Shown here piece by piece: positions 55,577 to 64,000 of a stretch of 64,000 nucleotides of DNA. Under the pieces are notes generated by a model. The model was not told the DNA's origin and did not search any database. It saw nothing but the letters and a program-made list of their open reading frames with translations. Within the stretch, counting starts at the first letter, position 1; each line of letters begins with the position of its first letter. Source of the DNA: Lumbricus terrestris (Eukaryota > Annelida > Clitellata > Crassiclitellata > Lumbricidae); NCBI GenBank assembly GCA_949752735.1, contig OX457036.1:13123016-13187015 (forward strand), written 5' to 3'. A program made the position numbers and the translations under genes.

Positions 55577-56505
55577 TCATAGGGACTCATATAGTGCCCC
55601 TTCAAGAAACGTACTCAGAAGCGCTCCCAGCCAAACCGTGGCTAAAGAAAAAAGACGTGCGATTTAAAAAACAAAGTTTGGTCGGTCAGATGTCATAACA
55701 CGCAGCTCCGATGGGGGGTTATTTTAGATATATATATATATTCGTTTTAATGAGAAAAAGACAATCTGACAATAACGCAGAAATGCTAACATGAGTGATA
55801 ATGAATAATTAGAGTTCAAAGTTCGATAATTAGTCTTAAAGTTAGCTAGTAAATATTTTTATATAGCGATCGTGGGATAAATTGAGAATTGTCCTTTAAT
55901 GGGAGAGTATGGTTGTGAGCTCTAGGTCTAAGTTGGTGAGAGAAGGGGGGTCGGAGAGGAGGTAGGAGTTGGTAGAGAACATGTTTGGGGTTGTGTGTAA
56001 TGGAGAAAAGGAGTTTTGCATCAGCTGAGTTGGCTAGTTCGGAGACAGTAGGAAAAGTTTGCTCTAAGTATCCTAGGCGTTTAGCTCTTTTTATGAGTTT
56101 TTCAAGGCGCTCTTTGTCAGACGCCAGGGTGAGACCCCACCATGATGGGGAGGCATAGAGTAATTTAGCTACAGTAGTTGCTTTGGTAACATTATGGATA
56201 GATGGAGAGGAGAGGCCATGGGTTTTGAGCTTTCTGATGGCATAGAGAGAGGATGAGCAGGTAGCTGTGAGGTGGTCTATATGGGCTGTGAGTTTGAGGT
56301 TGTCTTGGAGGATAACACCCAGTACCTTCATGGTTTTAACTCTGGTTATGTTTGGTAATGGTGGAGGAGGGTCATATTGGTGACGGGGGCGGAAAATGAT
56401 CATTTCTTTCGATTTAGAGTTATTTAGGGTAAGATTGTTGGCAGAAGCCCAAGTAGAGATCGAGTGGAGCTCAGATGAAGTTGTTGAAGATGGTGAACCC
56501 CGGCA
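55577..56505 (-). mobile_element. 5'-truncated LINE (RT thumb/C-terminus and 3' UTR)
   Basis: The minus-strand frame from about 56505 to the stop at 55846 encodes the end of a non-LTR ORF2: 'TWASANNLTLNNSKSKEMII', 'TMKVLGVILQDNLKLTAHID', 'PSWWGLTLASDKERLEKLIK' and 'RAKRLGYLEQTFPTVSEL'. It is open for more than 200 codons, so the insertion is fairly young, but it lacks the RT core. The 3' UTR ends 'GGGAGCGCTTCTGAGTAC', 'CTTGAAGGGGCACTATATGA', then (ATGA)n. That terminal text is shared with the SINEs at 6722 and 17272. Confidence 0.88.
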
Positions 56506-56917
56506 AACGACAAAGCTTTACATTGCCCATAGCAGACAAACGAGCCCGTGGAACCAGGAGTCCCCTCTCCCCGTTCCCTCCCGACGATCGAGATACCCAG
56601 CTAAGTACACAGCCCAACTGCAATGGCTCTTCTGTTTGATAATAACGACAGATGGCGACCTTTCAAAACAACGTCACACAGTTCGGAACCAAACTACGCT
56701 ACATTACGGTAGATGACGTAACATCACTTCATGAATATTATAATACAACTCGACGAGAAATGTCTCAACTTTAACGGATTCTTATTGTTTTAGTCCGCCA
56801 TTCTTCTATAATTATAAGCGACCACTAACCAATGGGGGGCGGGGTGGGGGGAAGAGAGTATTACACTAGCGCCAAAGAAGCCATAAGGCATTAGATCAGG
56901 CTAAGTTAGATTATATC

Positions 56918-56971
<54 letters not shown>

Positions 56972-57730
56972 GCAGGCAGGCATGCAGACAGACAGACAGA
57001 TAGATGTATGCCTGCACATCTGTTTAGAGACAATGACATTAAAAAATATCTCATATAACATTATAAAATACACAAGTTAATAATAGTTTTGGTCTGTCGA
57101 TTTCTTGTTTTTAACATGGATGCATTTGCTGATTGCGTCTCTCTTTAATTGCTTCCTTTCCTTGTTGGTTTTAAATTATTTATTAATCTCGAAGGCCGTA
57201 AAATAATTAAATCGAAATTTTATTTTAAAATCGGCTATATACTGTCGCTATGTGAAATCTTTACGCGCATTTACATTTATTAAACATCTGCTGTGAAAAG
57301 GTTTAGAGACACAAGCACACATATACACACACACGCGCGCACACGCACACGCACACACATGCACATTCGGACCTCCAATGGAAACTGGACGTCGCTTTCT
57401 GATGCTGCGCAGTGCTCCTGAATAAGTCGATGCCCTGCGCTTACATGTATATCTTTATACCACTGCCTTAGAAATTAGTTTACAATTACACCCACGCATA
57501 GGCATTGAACATTGAACAGTCTACACACCCACTGCAGGTCCCACCTATATAATACATTACAGACATGCAGTATCATCGAATAAAACATTTATAAATCGAA
57601 TATGCATATATAGAAACCAATTTAGCAAGTACACGCAGAATATTATATATATATATATCTACAAAAATTAAGCATATATATACCTAGATAAAAATAGGCA
57701 TATACGTATATATGTATATCAAGACTGTTC
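56506..57730. repeat. spacer with (CAGA)n and (CA)n tracts
   Basis: (CAGA)n at 56918-57001, (CA)n at 57308-57364 and (TA)n near 57642-57658. No gene was recognised. Confidence 0.75.
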
Positions 57731-57822
57731 TCTTTAGCCGTGGTTGTGTCGGGAGCGCTTCTGAGTAGATACTCTTGAAGAAGCGCTATATAAATGTCTG
57801 AAATGAATGAATGAATGAATAT
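57731..57822 (+). mobile_element. LINE 3' tail fragment
   Basis: 'AGCCGTGGTTGTGTCGGGAG', 'CGCTTCTGAGTAG', 'CTTGAAGAAGCGCTATATAA', then (ATGA)n. Same 3' end as the LINE at 55577-56505, opposite strand. Confidence 0.8.
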
Positions 57823-57850
57823 ATGTATATATATATATATATGCGGAGAG

Positions 57851-58993
57851 CATGGGCGCCCGCACATAGGGGCAACGGAGGAGCACTTGCCCCCCCCCCC
57901 CCTGGAAAATTGACACCTATATGTTTTTAACTACCACTTTAGGGTTTTTAACAAATATCTTTGCCTTAATGCACCAAAGATACGAATGATACAGACAGTG
58001 GAAGTCAGAAATCTACATTTAAATATCTCTATAGAAATAAACACGCTCTTATAACTTTCTGCCTTGCATATTCAAGCTTTTTCTAAAACTATAACAATGA
58101 CCACTGGCTTTCAACCCTCCTGCGGGCACCCATGCAAACAGCAGACCTATCGATTATGGCCTACTTGAGTGGAGTTCGGCTGTAGTGCAAATATTCACAA
58201 CTGCAAAAAACTAAATACTATAATGAAAAAATGTGAAAATTTCTCAAAGTACACTGAAATTACATCAGGTAGATCTGGTTATTCACCAGTATTGTAATTG
58301 TATAAACCAAATCTGCTAGAAGCCAGGCTCCATTTTGTCCATTTTGCAAGCTGCCAGGCAGAATCCAGGGAGGTCAAACTGTAGAGAAACTTGGCTCTGG
58401 TTATCACACCTCAGGATTTACACACAAAACAGACAAAGAGATCTGTTTAAAAGAATTGATACCCACACTCATCTGATCCTCGGATCCTCCAGCTTCCTAA
58501 ACGACACCCGCATTAACAGTTACTCTGGCCTTCTGGCTACCAGACTTGGACCTCTTTCTGACTATTCTTTGGAATAGGCTTCTGACTCGATGCAGCACAT
58601 GTGAAATCGCTGGTGCCCTGCGATTGGCTTTCGAGCTAGTGATGCTTTAGAAGCAGCTAGAGGAGCACTTGCCCCTTGAAAACTGACACTTACTTTTTGG
58701 TCATCTAGGCCTATTCATTCGTTCAATCTATGGACTTATATAGCGCACTTTTAGGAAACTACTTTTTAACGTCTGATTTTTTTATTTTTAACATATTTCT
58801 AAGGAAACTATTCATATTAAAAGTTATATACAAAATGAAACTGAGAAAGATGCATAAGAAACCTCTTTCAAAAATACCCGTATTCTTAATTTCCAGCATG
58901 ACATTTTTGAAGCTCTTGTTACTGAAAAATTTAACCGTGACTATCGAAATTTTGTTGCCCCCCCCCCTGCAAAAATTTCTGCGGGCGCCCATG
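57851..58993. mobile_element. hAT-type element, CATGGGCGCCCGC family
   Basis: Left CATGGGCGCCCGC and right GCGGGCGCCCATG are inverted. The flanks GCGGAGAG (57843-57850) and ACGGAGAG (58994-59001) match at 7 of 8. A second, internal right-type end (CTGCGGGCACCCATG) lies at about 58120-58134 and a second 'GAGCACTTGCCCC' near 58663, suggesting a composite of two copies. Confidence 0.82.
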
Positions 58994-59001
58994 ACGGAGA
59001 G

Positions 59002-59957
59002 TATAGACCTATACTTGTCCTTACAAAGAAAGTCACCAGCTGATTATAGAATGCATGCGGTGGCGGTTTCTGGAAGAGCTTCCTGTTTGCTAGAACCGTC
59101 AGCTTATATGTTGTACTGTTTCCCGCACATAGAATTATATTTGCCACTTGTGACTATTCATATATATATATATGTAATATATATATATTTATATATATAC
59201 ATATGTATATATGTAGTTATATTATAAGCATATATATAAATGTATATATATATACGTGTTTGTGTACATGCATGATTAGATATATAATCGTGTATGTTTG
59301 TGGGCGTGTGTGTCCAGCTGTAGGTGTGTGTGCGTGTGTGTGTGTGGGGGGGGGGTGCAAGTTGTATAATCGCGGCTAAATAGTTATATTTATCATGATT
59401 TTGATGAAAGAGGATGCGTGGTTACTCTGAAGAATGATTCCAAAGATCTCGACGCTAATTCGCAGCTTTCACTTCCGGGTAAGGGTATGATAGTCTGAAA
59501 ATATATATATGCACACAATATATATTTATAATGCAGTTGATGGGTTGGCTATGTCTATTTAAGGGATCCATGCATCGTGTGCAGTAGGCCTATGCGATAT
59601 GATTCGTTTCGATATTAGTAAGATTAACATTGAGGATGTATTTGCACACATCAAACTACGTTCACATCCAGCACACAGCTATTAGTGTGTGCCTAACAAT
59701 GTAGGCCTTAAACCTGCAGTGTGTACGAGTGTTTGTGTGCGTGTGTGTGTGTGTGGCATGTATGTAAGTGTGTATTTATGTGTGTATGCTTGTATGTGTA
59801 GGCTTACGTAGATGTATTATTTTGTATATGAGCGTTTGCATATGTTTGTGTGTGTCTGTTTGCGTGGGCGTAAATATAGTAGTCCTCAAATACAGGATAT
59901 TCGTAGCGCACATGTTTCTAACACTGCTACAATTGTTAACCGTCCCTGAACAGCGAT
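59002..59957. repeat. spacer with (TA)n and (TG)n tracts
   Basis: (TA)n around 59158-59255 and (TG)n around 59318-59345 and 59738-59755. The small frames are not supported. Confidence 0.7.
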
Positions 59958-60023
59958 TCGAACGAACGAACGAACGAACTAAAGAACAAGCGAACGAACG
60001 AACGAACGAACAAGCGAGCGAAT
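59958..60023. repeat. (CGAA)n microsatellite
   Basis: CGAA units with AAGC variants at the edge of the CpG-rich promoter region. Confidence 0.9.
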
Positions 60024-60029
60024 GAATGC

Positions 60030-60576
60030 GTCTAATGCTCCATGTTACACAGAAGCGTCAAGCTCGGCTCAACCGCGATGATGTCCACGTCACCAGCTCA
60101 GCTTTTTCTGCGACAAGTGTATATACCCGGGAGTGTACGCCGCCGGTGACGTCATCGGCCATATGGGCGTGGCGTCGAGCGCCTGGCGGTCGCGGCCGTA
60201 GCGGCGCTGCGTGGCCGCGTTCGAGCGTGCGTTCGCCGTAATGAGACCTTTCTCAGAAAGCCCGTCATATATAGTCCGCGGAGCCGTGGACGCTTAGAGA
60301 GACCGCAATACAGGTGTGAGACACGCGACGCCAGCAGTCTTCTCAGAAAACCATTTACAACCGGATTGTAGATCGGAGACAGACGGACGGATCGACGCGT
60401 ACAACCGACCGGAGGGACGAGGGTCGTTGGAGGTACTCGCGGCGGAAGAGAAGGGTGGTTCGACGGGCAGTTGCCGCGCGGCGGCGCAGTGTCGGCGTCC
60501 GTCCGTCGATGGGTCGTCGTCGGCGGCGTTACCAGGAATTGTCGCCGGCGGCTCTTCAATAGAACGGTTTATATAT
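60030..60576 (+). promoter_or_regulatory. CpG-rich promoter and 5' UTR
   Basis: The richest CpG stretch of the window (about 60030-60900). It holds a TATA-like TATATA at 60120-60125, an exact CRE TGACGTCA at 60147-60154 and an Sp/KLF-type GGGCGTGGC at about 60165-60173, followed by GC-rich leader sequence up to the ATG. The plus direction is chosen because a coding exon with a consensus splice donor follows. The minus-strand frame at 60559-60152 is treated as a shadow. Confidence 0.6.
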
Positions 60577-60867
60577 ATGCTGAACGCCGAAGGTCACCGA
60601 CCGGAGAAGTGGGCTGTGGGAGGAGGAGGAGGCGGAGGAGGAATTGGAGGAGGAGGCGGTGGTGGTGGTAGATTTACTTCATCGATCTCTGCGCAGCACG
60701 CACTAACGACGGGTTCCCCGAATCGGTACGGGCCGCCCCCTCCTCCTCCACCGCCTCTGCCTCTGCCGCAGCTGCTGCCTCCTCCGCCTGTCCCGCCGCC
60801 ACCGCCGCCGTCGCAGCCTTCCCGGTCCCTCTCCGACGCCGATGGATCTGGCCTTGCACCTGCCCGG
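60577..60867 (+). CDS. first coding exon, Gly-rich/Pro-rich N-terminus, product unidentified
   Basis: 97 codons from ATG to a phase-0 consensus donor (CCCGG|GTAAGT, GT at 60868). It reads 'MLNAEGHRPEKWAV', then a Gly run (about residues 15-31), 'RFTSSISAQHALTTGSPNRY', a Pro-rich block (about 53-78) and 'SRSLSDADGSGLAPAR'. The open frame past 60867 is intron read-through and the GTG-led extension upstream is not needed. The start context (TATATATGC) is poor and there is no in-frame ATG upstream. Low-complexity N-termini of this type occur in many regulators, so no function is proposed. Later exons are not recognisable in the 3 kb that remain; they probably lie beyond the window. Confidence 0.6.
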
Positions 60868-60873
60868 GTAAGT

Positions 60874-61149
60874 GCTTTTCTCCGAAAGACGATCGGCTTA
60901 GCTCTATCGCTGCCTCTGTCGCCGCAGCTGCTGTCTCTTTCCCCACTATAGGCTGTCCCTGTCTGTCTCACTGTCTTTGCGACTGTTAATTAGAACTGAT
61001 TGCACTCGATGCGTTAAGGACAGATACGAATGACGCTGTAACTATTGTTGTTGGTCCGTTTTTCGTCTACGCTGATTAATTATTATTATGGCTAGAGACG
61101 CTTAGAGAAAAGTGGGTCATCACACAGGGCGCAGTCTGTTGCGCTATGT
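60874..61149. other. probable start of intron 1 of the GC-rich gene
   Basis: Sequence after the GTAAGT donor, CT-rich at 60900-60975. No second exon was seen. Confidence 0.4.
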
Positions 61150-61440
61150 AGATTGGCGCGAGATGATGATGATGATGATGATGATGCGCTATGTGTGCAT
61201 AAGTGAGTGGGCGGGTGGGTGAGTGAGTTGTTTGATGGATAGATGGGTGGATGGCTGGTCGGGCGGGCTCTAGGTGAGTGGGATTTGGATGGGTGGATGT
61301 GAGTGGGTGGATGGATAGATGATTGTGTAGATGGGTGGCTGGATGGGCGGATGGATGGATAGATGGATGGATGGATAGGTGAGTGAATGGATGGATGGAT
61401 GGATGGATGGATGAATAGATGTGAGGATGGATAGAGTCTG
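61150..61440. repeat. (GATG)n and (GGAT)n simple repeats
   Basis: Imperfect ATG and GGAT/GGTGAGTG units. The Ile-His-Pro-Ser frames on the minus strand are artefacts. It is followed by 'ATTTATATAGCGTCTGCC', resembling the LINE 3' tail. Confidence 0.9.
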
Positions 61441-61465
61441 AATATTTATATAGCGTCTGCCACAA

Positions 61466-61660
61466 CACTTTTTAAAGGAATGTCTAGAACGGTACAATCC
61501 ATTCTTTTCTTTACCATGCATTTACTCTTATGGTAAATTATTACTGATCGGAGATAAATGACCCTTTTGCTATTTGTAACTGCACAAAACTAAACTGCTT
61601 CTGAAACTGCAGAAATCCTTTTAGAGCTGCACTGTTTGTGTAGAACTGTACGTTAGTGGA
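61466..61660. mobile_element. decayed member of the CAGGG-TTTTTTA MITE family
   Basis: 'TTTTTAAAGGAATGTCTAGAA', 'ACTGCAGAAATCCTTTTAGA' and 'GTGTAGAACTGTACGTTA' parallel 36105-36302. The ends are lost. Confidence 0.6.
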
Positions 61661-62895
61661 AGTATTAGCCTGCCAAGAACCTCTCGGAATTGTTAGAATC
61701 AAGGAATAGATTAAGATGCCTGTCATTCCTCGGTGACCATACATAATCTCTCCGGAGAAGCGGTATGTAAATGGTCTCTTATATTGCGGGATGCGTTGCC
61801 ACCACCGATGATTTACCTCTGGACGTGTGTGCCATGGTCTCGTCTATTAAGAGTAAGCGTCCATGTTGGACAACGCGAAAACAAACGAGAAACGATCTAT
61901 TAAGTCTATAGAAATGAGTTGGCTACATACGGCAGAGCACAGAGATGTCAAGACTAGCGTATACTGAGAATAGGAAACGACTACATTAGACCCGTGGGTG
62001 CCACCATACTATTAGGTCGCTTAAGGTCATTTGACTCGCTTACATATATAGGCTATTATAATGACCTGCCATGCAAAAATTCTTTGGAATTTTTAATAAT
62101 CTTCTTTAGCGTATACATTCATCGACCTGCTGAATGACTCCCTTGACCCTTATTATAGGCAACCTGCTGAAAATGTAGGCCTATGGGCTAGCTAGCGTCG
62201 CCACTGCATAAGAATGATATAAGACAGTCATTATTTATTTAAGCATCCTTGTAGGACAGAATCGTTAAATGAAATCTGCGGTGGTTTGAACATGTACATT
62301 TATTGAGAGAATGTCAGTATATAGATCGAATCCCACGCGATTCAATAAGGCAAGATTTGAATGAGAAGCTAAATATAGGTCGGCCTAGGCCTATATATAA
62401 TATAAACCAAGACTTGGATCATTGTTGGATGGATTGGTAATATTTATAGATGACACACAGCTGATGACGTCACGTGGACTGACACCAAGTGAAGCAATGT
62501 ACCTGAGAAACTATTCAAACTAATGACCGAAGAAAATGGGTCTATAATTATTTTGATTGGTAATCGTCGCCGTTATTAAAATGGCTGCAGCGTTATATAG
62601 GGTATGATGATGATTTTGACCTTGGGAAAAGATGGCTGTTGGAAAGGGACGGCATCACAGCATGCAAGGGCGTGTTTATGGACCATTCCTGCTGTGAATT
62701 TATTCTTGGTTGCGGGGTGGCCAAGGTCGGGGTGGCTTCGCTTTGATCCACCCTCGAAGGTATTAGCATATCAATTATGTCACCGTATACAATGATAATT
62801 ATTATAAATGTTCTCCCCGTGTTCGAAAGCTGCTCCTTTCTGCATGCTGAGTCCGGGCTTGGAACGACTTTGAGTTGTTAAATTGGAGAGGCGAT
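61661..62895. other. no gene recognised
   Basis: A lone right terminus-like 'GCGTCGCCACTG' lies at about 62189-62200. At 62850-62910 'GAGAGGCGATATATGAAAATTCGG' resembles the LINE 3' tail before the tetranucleotide array. Confidence 0.4.
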
Positions 62896-62909
62896 ATATG
62901 AAAATTCGG

Positions 62910-63915
62910 AGTGAGTGAGTTGGTATGCGGGTGAGTGAGTGATTAGGTGAGTGATTTGGTGAATGAATGGATGAATGAATGAATGGATAAATAAATGGAC
63001 GAATTAGTGATTGGATATATGGATGAAAGAATGGATATATGAATGAATGAGTGAATGGGTGAATGAATGAGTAAATAAAAGTATGAACGAATGAATGAAC
63101 GAACGAATGAATGAACGAATGGATGAATGAACGATTGATTGAATGAATGAATGAATGAACGAATGAATGAGTGAACGAATGCATGAATGAATGAATGAAT
63201 TAACGAACGAATGAACGAATGAATGAATGAATGAACGAATGAACGAATGAACGAGTGAATGAGTGAACGAACGAACGAATGAATGAATGAGTGAATGAAC
63301 GAATGAGTGAATGAATGAATGAATGAATGAATGAATTAACGAACGAATGAACGAACGAACGAACGAACGAATAAATGAATGAATGAATGAATGAACGAAT
63401 GAATGAATGAATGAATGAATTAACGAATGAACGAACGAATGAATGAATGAATGAACGAATGAACGAATGAACGAGTGAACGAGTGAACGAACGAACGAAT
63501 GAATGAATGAGTGAATGAACGAATGAGTGAATGAATGAATGAATGAATGAATGAATTAACGAACGAATGAACGAACGAACGAACGAACGAACGAACGAAC
63601 GAATAAATGAATGAATGAATGAATGAACGAATGAATGAATGAATTAACGAATGAACGAACGAACGAACGAATGAATGAAGGAATGAATGAATGAACGAAT
63701 GAATGAATGAATGAATTAACGAACGAATGAACGAATGAATGAACGAATGAACGAGTGAATGGGTGAATGAATGAATGAATGAATGAACGAACGAGTGAAT
63801 GAGTGAATGAATGAATGAGTGACTGAATGAATGAATGAATGAATGAATGAATGAATGAATGAATGAATGAATGAATGAATGAATGAATGAATGAATGAAT
63901 GAACGAATGAATGAT
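62910..63915. repeat. (GAAT)n/(GAAC)n array with ~222-bp higher-order duplication
   Basis: About 1 kb of GAAT, GAAC and GAGT units. The marker GAATTAACGAACGAATGAACG recurs (near 63194, 63331, 63552, 63713) and a segment with the same variant order at 63248-63370 recurs about 222 bp later. Long Ser-Phe-Ile-His frames on the minus strand are artefacts. Confidence 0.95.
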
Positions 63916-64000
63916 TGCCAAAGACTGAGTCGATTATCTCTATTAATTATTATTGAAAACAAAAGGTTCTCGTTTTCATATTATATTATAGCGCCTGCCT
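63916..64000. other. window end, LINE-tail-like text
   Basis: Ends in 'ATTATAGCGCCTGCCT', similar to the inverse of the LINE 3' tail. Confidence 0.3.

Noticed and set aside
60152..60559. Minus-strand 135-codon frame in the CpG-rich region
   Set aside because: CpG-rich DNA lacks stop triplets; no splice or start evidence, while the plus strand has a coding exon with donor.

Overview
The window is animal nuclear DNA. It has introns with GT/AG borders, two recognisable metazoan gene families, tRNA-derived SINEs, LINE remains, mariner and hAT DNA elements and much simple-sequence DNA. The palindromic word TAGGCCTA/GTAGGCCTAC recurs all through it, even inside a coding exon. The TE mix and the Mab-21-domain gene suggest a marine invertebrate, possibly an echinoderm or other non-vertebrate deuterostome; this placement is a weak inference. 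No bacterial, viral or CRISPR feature was seen.

Three host genes can be supported. (1) A three-exon RING-CH (MARCH-type) membrane E3 ubiquitin ligase on the minus strand, exons at 26581-26222, 24299-24216 and 20720-20367. All introns are phase 0 and the product is 265 residues with a complete C4HC3 RING-CH and two membrane segments. (2) A single-coding-exon 976-residue Mab-21/cGAS-like nucleotidyltransferase-fold protein on the minus strand (42228-39298), with a splice acceptor one base before its ATG and a roughly 620-residue C-terminal extension. (3) A GC-rich promoter and first coding exon on the plus strand (60577-60867), encoding a Gly-rich then Pro-rich N-terminus of an unidentified protein.

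Nearly everything else is mobile or repetitive DNA, and much of it can be resolved to the base from target-site duplications (TSDs). About fifteen non-autonomous hAT-type elements with perfect or near-perfect 8-bp TSDs fall into several terminal families (CAGTGGCGGCGC, CAGTGGCGTAG, CATGGGCGG, CATGGGCGCCC, CAGGGCTTAAAG, CAGGGACGTCATTT, CATAGGCGTACG, CAGTGCTGTCCAA). No intact transposase is present. Several are nested: 31229-35606 is a hAT element holding a mariner relic that itself holds a second hAT element. A LINE relic at 12925-13925 is split by two MITEs. Mariner/Tc1 relics with inverted repeats of about 200 bp lie at 1261-2672 and 31817-35345, and another element sits inside a (TATG)n array at 7434-9716.

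Region by region: 0-6 kb DNA-transposon relics; 6.7-10 kb a SINE and a split (TATG)n array; 10.7-15.5 kb nested TEs, a LINE relic and a 9/18-bp minisatellite; 17-19.4 kb a SINE and a 40-bp satellite with 160-bp higher-order periodicity; 19.8-26.6 kb the MARCH gene with repeated exon edges in intron 2; 27-31 kb AT-rich DNA with MITEs; 31.2-37.7 kb two large nested hAT elements; 39.3-42.2 kb the Mab-21-domain gene; 43-51.5 kb SINE, LINE and MITE relics; 51.9-54.5 kb (GAT)n and (ATT)n arrays around a possible regulatory stretch and an RLE-type LINE relic; 55-59 kb LINE 3' ends and MITEs; 60-61 kb the CpG-rich promoter/exon; 61-64 kb tetranucleotide arrays.
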